Source of the DNA: Luteitalea sp. TBR-22
GTDB taxonomy: Bacteria > Acidobacteriota > Vicinamibacteria > Vicinamibacterales > Vicinamibacteraceae
Direction of reading: 5' to 3'
Assembly: GCF_016865485.1 (NCBI RefSeq)
Contig: NZ_AP024452.1
Span: forward strand, 3,122,501 to 3,186,500
Length of the DNA stretch: 64,000 nucleotides
Of this stretch, positions 19,571 to 27,021 are shown one piece after another (position 1 is the first letter of the stretch; each line of letters opens with the position of its first letter). The position numbers and the translations under genes were made by a program. Under the pieces are notes generated by a model. That model searched no databases. It was not told the DNA's origin and saw only the letters and a program-made list of their open reading frames with translations.

Positions 19571-20062
19571 ATGGGTAGCGTCAACAAGGCGATCCTGGTC
19601 GGAAATCTCGGGCGGGACGCGGAACTCAAGTTCACCGGCAACGGCTTCGCGATCGCGCGCTTCAGCATCGCGACCACGGATCGGCGCAAGGACAGCAAGA
19701 CGGGCGACTGGGTCGAGAAGACCGAGTGGCACCGCATCGTGCTGCTCGGCAAGCAGGCCGAGTCGCTGCAGGATTACCTGAAGAAGGGCAAGCAGGTCTA
19801 CGTCGAGGGCCGCATCGAGACCCGCTCCTGGGACGACAAGGACGGGCAGAAGCGGTACACGACCGAGATCGTGGCCGACCGCATCCAGTTGCTGGGTGGT
19901 GGCGGCGGTGGTCGCGGCGGTGGCGGCGGCCGCAGCGAGGACGACTACGACTACGGCGGCAGCTACGGTGGCGGGGCCGGCGCGGGTACCGCGTCGCCGG
20001 GTGGCAGCGCCGGCGGGTTCGAGCCGGTCGGCGGCGACAGCGACGACGACATTCCCTTCTAG
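19571..20062 (+). CDS. ssb: Single-stranded DNA-binding protein SSB
   Basis: A 163-residue homotetrameric ssDNA-binding protein. The OB fold covers residues 1-110 (SVNKAILVGNLGRDAELKF, TEWHRIVLLGKQAE, GKQVYVEGRIETRSW). It is followed by a Gly-rich disordered linker and the acidic tip DSDDDIPF, which docks partner repair and replication proteins. The ATG at 19571 is preferred because SSB begins MxSVNKAIL; a start 21 bp earlier adds an atypical MEREQAG. It stands alone behind a block of hairpins. Confidence 0.96.
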   Translation: MGSVNKAILVGNLGRDAELKFTGNGFAIARFSIATTDRRKDSKTGDWVEKTEWHRIVLLGKQAESLQDYLKKGKQVYVEGRIETRSWDDKDGQKRYTTEIVADRIQLLGGGGGGRGGGGGRSEDDYDYGGSYGGGAGAGTASPGGSAGGFEPVGGDSDDDIPF

Positions 20063-20103
20063 CGTGCGAGCGATGCTCGCACCCTGGACGGAAGGCCGCG
20101 ATG

Positions 20104-20141
20104 CCGAATGCCGCAATGCCTTAAGGTGTTGCGGCATTCGG
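20104..20141. terminator. 13-bp perfect stem-loop after ssb
   Basis: CCGAATGCCGCAA (20104-20116) pairs exactly with TTGCGGCATTCGG (20129-20141) around a 12-nt loop. GATG and CATC extend the stem after a 2-nt bulge. It lies 42 bp past the ssb stop and could terminate it, but it lacks a T-run. Related GATGCCG/GAATGCCG units recur at 39176-39215, so it may be a dispersed repeat. Confidence 0.5.
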
Positions 20142-20167
20142 TGCATCTGCGGCATTGCCGGCATTCC

Positions 20168-21148
20168 ATGACCCGCCCCCTCGGCGCCACAGGCCTCCAC
20201 GTCTCCCCCATCACGTTCGGCGCGATGCGCATCGCGGGCGACCGCCCGGACGGCGCGTCGTCGGCGCTGCTGCAGGCGCTCGAGCGCGGGATCACGTCGA
20301 TCGACACGGCGCGCAACTACGGTGACAGCGAGGCGGTGATCGCCCGCACGCTGCGCGCGTGGCGCGGGCCGCGGCCCCTCATCGCGACCAAGGTCAAGCC
20401 GCGCGACATCTCGAACTGGCGCTTCTACGTGCCCATGGACGTCCAGTTCACGCCAGGCAGCATCGTCACCTCGGTCGAGGAGAGCCTCCGCACGCTCGGC
20501 GTCGACTGCCTCGACCTCGTGCAGTTGCACCAGTGGTACTACCGCTGGAGCCACGAGACCGCGTGGCTCGAGACGCTGCACGCCCTGCGCGAAGCCGGCA
20601 AGGTGCGCCACATCGGGGTCAGCGCCCAGGACCACGAGCATGACGGCGTGTTGAAGCTGGTCGACGACTGCCGCGTCGACGCCGTGCAGGTGGTGCTCAA
20701 CGCGTTCGAGTCGCGGCCCCTGGTCAGCGTCGTGCCGCTGGCCGACGAACGCGGCGTCGGCGTCATCGCGCGATGCGTCTTCGACCACTCGGGCGCGCTG
20801 GCCGGCGCGGCCACGCGCGAGACGCTGGCGCGCGACGTCAAGCTCGCGCACGCCTCGCCCGAGGTCGTGGCCGAGTATCTCCGTCGCATCGACCGCCTTC
20901 GCGAGGACGCGCGCGAGCACGGCATGGACCTCGTGGAACTGTCCATCCGCTTCGGGCTGACTCACCCCGGGGTGTCGACCCTGGCCATCTCGCTCGCCGA
21001 CGCCGGGCAGGTGGATGCGGCGCTGGCCGCGGCGGCCAGGGGGCCGCTTCCCGAGACGCTGTTCGACCGCGTGTGCCGCGAGCACGTCTGGGTGAAGAAC
21101 TTCTACTACTTCTCCCGCGCCACCGTTGACGGCAACGCGCCGGTGTGA
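20168..21148 (+). CDS. Aldo/keto reductase
   Basis: A 326-residue NADPH-dependent oxidoreductase of the AKR TIM-barrel fold. The family tetrad is visible: Asp and Tyr in SIDTARNYGDSE, Lys in LIATKVKPRD, His in LVQLHQWYY. The N-terminus (RPLGATGLHVSPITFGAM) is the standard AKR opening. The second half contains IGVSAQDHEHDGVLKL, which is normal for the superfamily. The ATG at 20168 sets the canonical start; the upstream frame runs through the hairpin. The substrate cannot be assigned, and no neighbouring pathway genes help. Confidence 0.88.
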   Translation: MTRPLGATGLHVSPITFGAMRIAGDRPDGASSALLQALERGITSIDTARNYGDSEAVIARTLRAWRGPRPLIATKVKPRDISNWRFYVPMDVQFTPGSIVTSVEESLRTLGVDCLDLVQLHQWYYRWSHETAWLETLHALREAGKVRHIGVSAQDHEHDGVLKLVDDCRVDAVQVVLNAFESRPLVSVVPLADERGVGVIARCVFDHSGALAGAATRETLARDVKLAHASPEVVAEYLRRIDRLREDAREHGMDLVELSIRFGLTHPGVSTLAISLADAGQVDAALAAAARGPLPETLFDRVCREHVWVKNFYYFSRATVDGNAPV

Positions 21149-21195
21149 GCCGTCGGAGGCGCCTCGCGCCTCGAACGACCGCGGCGCCTCCCCGT

Positions 21196-21221
21196 CCGTC
21201 GCCCAAGGGCGACGGCTACCC
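21196..21221. repeat. Palindromic 26-bp dispersed repeat, copy A
   Basis: CCGTCGCCC AA GGGCGACGG is a 9-bp stem followed by CTACCC. The whole 26 bp recurs exactly in reverse complement at 24538-24563, 3.3 kb away. It is intergenic in both places. Confidence 0.6.
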
Positions 21222-21345
21222 CTGCGGCGTGTCCGTCCTGCGGCCTGTTGTCCGGCTGCCCCTGCGGCGTGTCCGTCCTGCGACCTGTTGTCCGGCTACC
21301 CCTGCGGTCCGTCCGGCGGTCTGCCCATCCGGCTGCCCCTGAGGC
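21214..21345. repeat. 40-bp tandem repeat, two full and about 1.5 degenerate copies
   Basis: Units begin GGCTACCCCTGCGG at 21214, 21254, 21294 and 21331. The first two are 40 bp long and differ only at a few bases; the later ones are degenerate or shortened. The array sits in the 251-bp gap between the convergent aldo/keto reductase and vapC genes. No ORF of known family covers it. Confidence 0.65.
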
Positions 21346-21399
21346 AGGCGCAGCTGCCGGGCTTGGCCGGGCAGGCATCGATCCCCAGAGCGCCGACGG

Positions 21400-21789
21400 T
21401 CAGCGCGCCGGGGTGAGGTCGGTGTGCGCGAAGTCCTCGCCCTTGAAGAGCACCGACTCTCCCCGGCTCGCAGCCAGCGCATAGGTGAAGCAGTCGCCGA
21501 AGTTCAACGCCGCCTTGTGACGTCCCCGTCCGAAGCGACTGAACGCCGCACGCGCCAGGCGCGCCTGTTCGACATCCACTGGAGCCAGGGTGATGCCGGC
21601 CTTGTCGATGAACGTGTCGAGTTCGCGGACGCCGGCGAGCCCGTACCTCGCCTCGATGACGACGGACGCCTCGACGAACGACGCCACCGAGACGACTCGC
21701 TCGGCGGCGGCTTCGATGGCCTCGTTCAACGCCCGCCGCTCCGGTTCGTCCTGCAGGATGGCGAGCAGCGCCGAGGTGTCGATCACCAT
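21400..21789 (-). CDS. vapC: VapC-family PIN-domain toxin
   Basis: A 129-residue PIN-domain ribonuclease. The acidic active site is complete: D4 (VIDTSALLAIL), E40 (SFVEASVV), D99 (NFGDCFTYAL) and D119. VapC toxins cleave tRNA or rRNA when freed from VapB. The ATG at 21789 shares a base with the vapB stop, so the pair is co-translated. The frame extends 26 codons upstream inside vapB, but MVIDTSALLAIL is the typical PIN N-terminus. Confidence 0.92.
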   Translation of the reverse strand: MVIDTSALLAILQDEPERRALNEAIEAAAERVVSVASFVEASVVIEARYGLAGVRELDTFIDKAGITLAPVDVEQARLARAAFSRFGRGRHKAALNFGDCFTYALAASRGESVLFKGEDFAHTDLTPAR

Positions 21790-22043
21790 CAGCGCGGCAA
21801 CCCCGCGTCGTCGTATCCCAGGATCTCGTCGGCGGGCCGCCGGTCGCGCACCGGCAGGCTGGCGCACCGCACGGCGATCGCATCCAGGGTGTCGGCGAGC
21901 CGCCTGCCGCTCCGCTCCGCGCGCACGCGAGCGATGCGGTCCTCGAGCGCCCTGGTCACGGCCTCGGTCTTGGTCTCCCCGGTGAGCCGGGCCAGGGTCG
22001 CGGCCAGACGTTCGGCCTCGGCATTGCGGATGTTCAGCGCCAT
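21789..22043 (-). CDS. vapB: VapB-like antitoxin (PSK family)
   Basis: An 84-residue antitoxin of the VapB/PSK family. The N-terminal half (MALNIRNAEAERLAATLARL, then TGETKTEAVTRAL) is the family DNA-binding and dimerisation module. The C-terminal part (ADEILGYDDAGLPR) is the usual toxin-wrapping tail. The ATG at 22043 is preferred to one at 22067 because the latter would place the operator dyad inside the coding region. It is autoregulated through the adjacent inverted repeat and lies directly after the PTS EI gene. Confidence 0.88.
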   Translation of the reverse strand: MALNIRNAEAERLAATLARLTGETKTEAVTRALEDRIARVRAERSGRRLADTLDAIAVRCASLPVRDRRPADEILGYDDAGLPR

Positions 22044-22045
22044 GT

Positions 22046-22080
22046 TGTTACCTGTGTAGATCGACATCTACACTGTAACA
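22046..22080. promoter_or_regulatory. vapBC operator: nested inverted repeat
   Basis: GTGTAGAT (22054-22061) and ATCTACAC (22066-22073) are separated by 4 bp, and flanked by an outer pair, TGTTAC (22046-22051) and GTAACA (22075-22080). The dyad fills the gap between the EI stop and vapB, as expected for VapBC autorepression. Confidence 0.7.
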
Positions 22081-23778
22081 TCAGACCGCCGGCGAGGTGT
22101 CGATCGCAGCGATGTCGCCGTCGTACAGCGCCCGGAGTGCGGCGTCGCGGGCTTCGGCGATCGAACATCCGGCGAGGGCCTCGCGTGCCTGGCGCAGCGA
22201 AGTGGCGGCCATGCTGAACTCGCGCAGGCCGAGTCCGAGCAGCACCTGCACGAGGATGGTGTCGGAGGCCATCTCGCCGCACACCGCCACGCGGCGTCCA
22301 TGACGTCGGGCCCCGCGCACGACCATCCGGATGAGGCGCAGCACGGCCGGGTGCCGCGGGTCGTACAGGTGCTGCACGCGGACGTCGCTGCGGTCGGCGG
22401 CCAGCGTGTACTGCGTCAGGTCGTTGGTGCCGATGCTGAGGAAGGCGGCGTGGCGCGCCAGCCCTCCCGCATCGAGCGCCGCCGCCGGCACCTCGACCAT
22501 CGCGCCCGCCGGCGGGGCCGGCAGGCCGAGTCGCTCGGCCTGTGCGTGCAGCATCGCCACCGCGCGGGCCATCTCGTCGGCGCTGGTCACGAACGGGAAC
22601 ATGATGCGCAGTTGCCGGCCGTCACCGGCGCGGATCAGCGCGCGCAACTGCCGCTCGAGGACTTCGGGGCGCGCCAGGCCGAGGCGCAGGCCACGCATCC
22701 CGAGCCGCTCGCGCGGCTCGACCTCCATCTGCTCGGGCAACCCGACTTCCTCGGGCGTGATGTCGAACGTCCGGATGGTGACCTCGCGCGGGCCCGCGTG
22801 GTCGAGCACGGCCCGGTACACGTCGACCTGGGCCTGCTCGCTCACCTGGCCGATCGGCTGTCCGCCGAGCAGCAGCTCCGAGCGGACGAGCCCGAGCCCC
22901 TCGGCGCCCTCCCGCCACGCGAACGGCACGTCCTCGGCCCGCTCGATGTTGGCAAACAGCAGGACCGGCACGTCGTCGGCGGTGCGCGCCGGCCCCGACA
23001 GCGATTCAGCAGGCACCGCCACGGCGTGCAGCCGGTGCCGCGTCGCCTCGACGACCGATGGCGGCGGGTCGACGGCAATCACGCCGGTCGTGCCGTCCAC
23101 CAGCAGCGTCGCCCCCGGAGGCACCATCCGGGTGGCCTCCTGCAGGCCGACGACCGCCGGCACGCCCATCGACCGGGCCAGGATGGCGGTGTGTGCCGTG
23201 CGCGTCCCGGCGTCGGTGGCGAGCGCCGCGAGCCGGGACCAGTCCAGCTGCGCGGCGACCGACACCGGCAGGTCGTCGGCGACGAACACGCAGGGCTCGT
23301 TGAACCGGGCCAGCTGCGCGTTGAGCCAGCTCGCGTCGCCATCGACCTTCTGCAGGTTGGCGCGGATCCGGCCGAGCACGTCGGTGAGGTCGCCGTGGCG
23401 CTCCTGCAGGTACGGATCCTCGATGGCGCGCAGGCGCTGCACGAGCTCCTCGCCGGCCTCGACGACCGCCCACTCGGCGTTGACGCGCCGGGCGCGGATC
23501 AGCGCCTCGGCCCGCTCTCGCAGCAGCGGGTCGGACAGCATCAGGATCTGCACGTCGAACATCCCGGCGAGCTCGCTGCCCAGCACGTGTCTGGTGCGGT
23601 CGCGGATGTCCTCGAGCTGCGTGCGCGTCCGTGCCGACGCGGCCGCCAGCCGCGCCTGCTCCGACGGGACGTCCTCCTCGGCGATCCGGTAGCGGACGTC
23701 GTGGGCGCGCAGGCGGGCGACGACGGCAGGGCCGATGGCCTCGCCGGGAGCGACGGCGATGCCGGTGAGCATCAGCAC
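22081..23778 (-). CDS. ptsI: PTS enzyme I (phosphoenolpyruvate-protein phosphotransferase)
   Basis: A 565-residue cytosolic enzyme that autophosphorylates from PEP and passes the phosphate to HPr. Phospho-histidine H196 is in GTRTAHTAILARS. The PEP-binding TIM barrel carries FLSIGTNDLTQYTLAADR and the catalytic Cys500 in AVCGEMASD. The start is GTG, 1 bp after the HPr stop; an ATG two codons further in is an alternative. There is no GAF domain, so it is not the EI-Ntr (PtsP) form. It ends the run hprK-rapZ-EIIA-HPr-EI, which has no EIIB or EIIC gene, implying a regulatory phosphorelay. Confidence 0.93.
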   Translation of the reverse strand: MLMLTGIAVAPGEAIGPAVVARLRAHDVRYRIAEEDVPSEQARLAAASARTRTQLEDIRDRTRHVLGSELAGMFDVQILMLSDPLLRERAEALIRARRVNAEWAVVEAGEELVQRLRAIEDPYLQERHGDLTDVLGRIRANLQKVDGDASWLNAQLARFNEPCVFVADDLPVSVAAQLDWSRLAALATDAGTRTAHTAILARSMGVPAVVGLQEATRMVPPGATLLVDGTTGVIAVDPPPSVVEATRHRLHAVAVPAESLSGPARTADDVPVLLFANIERAEDVPFAWREGAEGLGLVRSELLLGGQPIGQVSEQAQVDVYRAVLDHAGPREVTIRTFDITPEEVGLPEQMEVEPRERLGMRGLRLGLARPEVLERQLRALIRAGDGRQLRIMFPFVTSADEMARAVAMLHAQAERLGLPAPPAGAMVEVPAAALDAGGLARHAAFLSIGTNDLTQYTLAADRSDVRVQHLYDPRHPAVLRLIRMVVRGARRHGRRVAVCGEMASDTILVQVLLGLGLREFSMAATSLRQAREALAGCSIAEARDAALRALYDGDIAAIDTSPAV

Positions 23779-23779
23779 G

Positions 23780-24046
23780 TCACGACTCCCCGAAGCCTTC
23801 CGCCACCAGCGCCGCCAGCGCGTCGGCCGCCGCTTCCGCGTCGCCGCCCTCGGTGCGGATCACGATGGTCGTGCCGCGGGCGGCCCCGAGCAGCAGCAGG
23901 CCCAGGATGCTCTTGCCGTCGAGTTCCCGCGATCCCTTCGCGACACGGACCGTCGCCGCGTACTGCGACGCGAGGCGCACGAAGCGCGCCGCGGCGCGGG
24001 CGTGAAGCCCGAGCTGGTTGACGATGACCACTTCACGCGTCACCAT
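23780..24046 (-). CDS. ptsH: Phosphocarrier protein HPr
   Basis: An 88-residue phosphocarrier. H15 (QLGLHARAAARFV) takes phosphate from EI. S46 (DGKSILGLLLLGA) is the regulatory serine phosphorylated by HPr kinase, whose gene lies 1.4 kb upstream in the same operon. Both sites being intact argues that His and Ser phosphorylation compete here. The gene is 4 bp downstream of EIIA and 1 bp upstream of EI. Its C-terminal GGDAEAAADALAALVAEGFGE is the normal closing helix. Confidence 0.95.
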   Translation of the reverse strand: MVTREVVIVNQLGLHARAAARFVRLASQYAATVRVAKGSRELDGKSILGLLLLGAARGTTIVIRTEGGDAEAAADALAALVAEGFGES

Positions 24047-24050
24047 CGAC

Positions 24051-24485
24051 TTACGATCCCGCGTCGGGACGCATCAGGTCCGACGCGACGCGGATGGCCT
24101 CGCGCGCGTGCTCGCGCACCAGGCGCGCGATGCCGAGCAGCCCGTGGTTGGCCGGGTCGAGGTTGGCCAGCTTCACCAGCATCGGCAGGTTGACGCCGGT
24201 GATCACCTCCACCCTGTCGTCCTCCAGGAAGGTGATGCCGAGGTTGCTCGGCGTCCCCCCGAACATGTCGGTCAGCACGAGCACGCCCGACGGTCCCTGC
24301 ACGCGGGCGATGGCCGCCGCGATCTGGTCGCTGGCCGCGTTCGGCTCGTCGTGCCACCCCAGCGACACGGCCTCGAAGCGCACCAGTTCACCGGCGATCA
24401 TCTCGGCGGCGTTCACCAGTTCGTGCGCGAGCTGCCCGTGCGTGACCACGACCACGCCGAGTCGGGACTGTGCGGAATCTGCCAT
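24051..24485 (-). CDS. PTS mannose-family EIIA domain protein
   Basis: A 144-residue single-domain EIIA of the mannose (EIIA-Man) family. The phosphorylated histidine is H16 (VVVTHGQLAHELV). The conserved loop LVLTDMFGGTPSNLG is present. No EIIB, EIIC or EIID gene lies in the window, so its phosphorylation probably signals rather than transports, as proposed for similar orphan EIIA-Man proteins in delta-proteobacteria and Acidobacteria. It lies 95 bp after rapZ; that gap carries a palindromic repeat. Confidence 0.9.
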   Translation of the reverse strand: MADSAQSRLGVVVVTHGQLAHELVNAAEMIAGELVRFEAVSLGWHDEPNAASDQIAAAIARVQGPSGVLVLTDMFGGTPSNLGITFLEDDRVEVITGVNLPMLVKLANLDPANHGLLGIARLVREHAREAIRVASDLMRPDAGS

Positions 24486-24537
24486 TCGTCGTCTCGCATG
24501 CCTGCCGGCCAGGGCCGGCAGCTACACCTCGGAGGTC

Positions 24538-24563
24538 GGGTAGCCGTCGCCCTTGGGCGACGG
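24538..24563. repeat. Palindromic 26-bp dispersed repeat, copy B
   Basis: An exact reverse complement of 21196-21221, with a 9-bp stem around TT. It occupies the only sizeable gap (95 bp) between rapZ and the EIIA gene and could form a hairpin in the operon mRNA there, giving differential expression of the PTS genes. Confidence 0.6.
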
Positions 24564-24580
24564 TGACGCCAGCCGCCCAG

Positions 24581-25447
24581 CTATTCCTGCGCGATGTCGC
24601 GATGGCGCACGCGCAGGCGGATGCCCTCGATGCTGCCCATGCGGCGCTTCAACTCCTCGGCGATCGCCACCGAGCGGTGCTTGCCGCCCGTGCAGCCGAT
24701 CGCCACCGTGACGTAACTCTTCCCCTCGGTCGCGTAGCGCGGCAGCAGGAACTCGAGGAGGTCGCCCACCCTGGCCAGGAACGTGGCGTAGTCCTCGTAC
24801 TGCTCGAGGAAGCCCCGCACCTCGGCGTCGCGCCCGGTGTGCGGGCGCAGTTCCGGGACGAAGTGCGGGTTGGGCAGGAAGCGCGCGTCGAACACGAGGT
24901 CGGCATCGAGCGGCACGCCGTGCTTGAAACCGAAGCTCAGGAACGTCACCACGGGGCCCGCGCTCGTGCCGGTGTCGCGCGAGGCCGCCATGAAGGCGTG
25001 CCGCAACTCGTGCACGGTCATGTCCGAGGTGTCGATGATCTGGTCGGCCATCCCCCGGATGGCCGCCAGGTGCTCGCGCTCCCGACGGATGCCCTCGCTC
25101 ACCGACTCGTGTTCGGCCAGCGGATGCGGGCGGCGCGTCTCGCTGAACCGGCGCACCAGCGCCGCATCGCTGGCGTCGAGGAAGATCAGTCGCGGCTCGA
25201 GCCCCGGCATCTGCCGGAGCTTCTCGTACGCCTCCGGGAAGTGACGCAGCAGCGATCGCTCCCGGATGTCGACCACGACCGCCGCCCGGGTGATCTCGCC
25301 GCCGGCCCGCTGCGTGAGCTCGGCGAAGGTCGGAATCAACGCGACAGGCAGGTTGTCGACACAGAAGTACCCCAGATCCTCCAGCGCGCGGATCGCCTGC
25401 GTCTTGCCCGACCCCGACAAGCCCGTGAGGACGATGAAGCGGCTCAT
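24581..25447 (-). CDS. rapZ: RNase adapter / nucleotide-binding protein RapZ (YvcJ)
   Basis: A 288-residue P-loop protein. Walker A GLSGSGKT is at residues 9-16. The C-terminal domain carries GCTGGKHRSVAIAEEL, the family signature of the amino-sugar-binding site. In E. coli RapZ guides RNase E to GlmZ and tunes amino-sugar synthesis; in Gram-positives YvcJ affects competence. The ATG at 25447 overlaps hprK by 4 bp (ATGA); an upstream frame extension is a shadow of hprK. Neighbourhood with PTS genes and rpoN is widely conserved, as in the E. coli rpoN operon. Confidence 0.94.
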   Translation of the reverse strand: MSRFIVLTGLSGSGKTQAIRALEDLGYFCVDNLPVALIPTFAELTQRAGGEITRAAVVVDIRERSLLRHFPEAYEKLRQMPGLEPRLIFLDASDAALVRRFSETRRPHPLAEHESVSEGIRREREHLAAIRGMADQIIDTSDMTVHELRHAFMAASRDTGTSAGPVVTFLSFGFKHGVPLDADLVFDARFLPNPHFVPELRPHTGRDAEVRGFLEQYEDYATFLARVGDLLEFLLPRYATEGKSYVTVAIGCTGGKHRSVAIAEELKRRMGSIEGIRLRVRHRDIAQE

Positions 25448-26409
25448 GACTCTCCTGCCTGCAACTCGGCCTCCAGGCGCGCGGCCAGACGTTGCGCGGC
25501 CGAGATCCCGCGCGCGAGCAGCAGGTGGCGCCGCGCCGCCACCTCGACGAGGATCCCGATATTGCGCCCCGGGCCGACCGGCAGCGTCACCACCGGCACC
25601 GGCACGCCCAGCAGCGGCTCGGTCGCCTCGTCCAGGCCCAGCCGCTCGTACTCGGTGTGGCTGTCCCAGCGGACGAGCCGCACGATGAACTCGACCTGCA
25701 TGCTGTGGCGCGTCGACGCCACGCCGAACAGGTCCTGCACGTTCATGATGCCCAGCCCACGCACCTCCATGTGGTGCCGGGTCAGCGGTGGCGACGTGCC
25801 GATCAACGCCGACCCACGCCGCGTGATCTCGACCGCGTCGTCGGCCACCAGGCGGTGACCGCGCACGACCAGGTCCAGCGCGCACTCGCTCTTGCCGATG
25901 CCGCTCTCCCCGAGCAGCAGCACCCCGAGTCCGAGGATGTCGACGAGCACGCCGTGCAGCGTGGTGACCGGCGCCAGCCCCTCTTCCAGCACGCCGGTCA
26001 GCGCCACCAGCGTCTCCGACGTGAGCACGTCGGTGGACAGCACCGGCACGCCCCGAGCGTCGGCCTCGGCAATCAGCACCGCGTCGACCGGCAAGCCGGC
26101 CGTCACGACAATGCAGGGGAGGCCGGGACGAAGCACGTCACGGAGCCGGCGCCGGCGTACGTCGTCGTCCAGGCTCGCCAGGTACTGGACCTCTGACCGG
26201 CCGAACAGCAACACGCGGCCGTCCTCCAGGTACTGGGGCTGGCCGGTGAGGGCGAGTCCCGTCTTCTGGAGGGAGACCCGCGTGATGCGCCGCGCCAGGC
26301 CCGACGCGCCGGCGCGCACCGACAGGTCCCCGAGCGGCGTCCCGGCGCAACGCGCCAGGAGGTCGCGGACGGTGAGGCTCTGCGGGCCGGACTCGGGAAT
26401 GGCGACCAT
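25444..26409 (-). CDS. hprK: HPr kinase/phosphorylase
   Basis: A 321-residue bifunctional enzyme that phosphorylates or dephosphorylates Ser46 of HPr according to metabolite levels. The N-terminal domain (1-145) is followed by the kinase core: H152, Walker A GESGIGKS at 167-174, D190-D191, and the family signature GLGIMNVQDLFG at about 218-229. The ATG at 26409 is chosen from domain extent; an upstream 97-codon extension lies inside hpf in another frame. It is coupled to rapZ by a 4-bp overlap and follows hpf by 16 bp. The presence of S46 in HPr confirms a substrate. Confidence 0.95.
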   Translation of the reverse strand: MVAIPESGPQSLTVRDLLARCAGTPLGDLSVRAGASGLARRITRVSLQKTGLALTGQPQYLEDGRVLLFGRSEVQYLASLDDDVRRRRLRDVLRPGLPCIVVTAGLPVDAVLIAEADARGVPVLSTDVLTSETLVALTGVLEEGLAPVTTLHGVLVDILGLGVLLLGESGIGKSECALDLVVRGHRLVADDAVEITRRGSALIGTSPPLTRHHMEVRGLGIMNVQDLFGVASTRHSMQVEFIVRLVRWDSHTEYERLGLDEATEPLLGVPVPVVTLPVGPGRNIGILVEVAARRHLLLARGISAAQRLAARLEAELQAGES

Positions 26410-26425
26410 GGACGGCCCGCCCGGA

Positions 26426-26998
26426 TCAGGCGTCGGGATCGACGAGGCCGACGTGCCCGTCGGCCCGACGCACGAGCACCTGCACGCGATCGAGCTCTGC
26501 GTCACGGAAGACGAGCACCGAGCCGGCCGGGGCGTCGACCCGCAACAGCGCGTCCTCGAGCCGCATCGGCTTGGGGCTCGAGCGTCGCACGCGGACCACC
26601 CTCGGCGCCGCGGTGGCGACCGCCCTGGCCACGCGCGCCCTCGGCGCCTTGACCTCGACGACGACCACCGGCTCGGGGGCCGCCGCCCTGGCCGCCGCAC
26701 CGCGCCGGCGCGCCTCCCACTTCCCCTTCACCTTGCTGGCCTGCGCCTCGATCTTCGTGATGGCGTCGAGGGCCGAGGCCTGCGCCGTCGCCGCCAGGCC
26801 GTGCCCGCTCAGGTCGTGGTCGCCTCTCGTGCGGACGCGCACGTCGGCCTTCACCCGGTCCTTCTGGACCTGGAGCGCGACCTGCGCCGTGGTGATGCTG
26901 TCGTGGAGGTGGCGATCCAGCTTCTCGAGCCGCCTGGTGACGGCTTGTCGGAGGGCCGGGGTGATGGTGAGGTTGCGCCCTGTGAGCGCGAGCCGCAT
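26426..26998 (-). CDS. hpf: Ribosome hibernation promoting factor, long form
   Basis: A 190-residue protein. The N-terminal HPF/RaiA domain (MRLALTGRNLTITPALRQAV, then LEKLDRHLHDSITTAQVAL) occupies the ribosomal decoding region. An Ala/Arg/Val-rich linker (about 100-140) joins a C-terminal domain (KPMRLEDALLRVDAPAGSVL) that dimerises 70S ribosomes into 100S particles in long HPFs. It follows rpoN by 23 bp, the standard rpoN-hpf order of Proteobacteria. A much longer upstream frame is an antisense-like shadow of rpoN. Confidence 0.9.
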   Translation of the reverse strand: MRLALTGRNLTITPALRQAVTRRLEKLDRHLHDSITTAQVALQVQKDRVKADVRVRTRGDHDLSGHGLAATAQASALDAITKIEAQASKVKGKWEARRRGAAARAAAPEPVVVVEVKAPRARVARAVATAAPRVVRVRRSSPKPMRLEDALLRVDAPAGSVLVFRDAELDRVQVLVRRADGHVGLVDPDA

Positions 26999-27021
26999 GT
27001 TGCGGTCCTTTCGCGGAGTTG

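Noticed and set aside
21214-21345. Possible CRISPR array
   Set aside because: The units are contiguous with no spacers, and there are no cas genes.
21400-22043. vapBC as part of a defence island
   Set aside because: It is a single type II pair beside housekeeping PTS genes, with no other defence genes around it.
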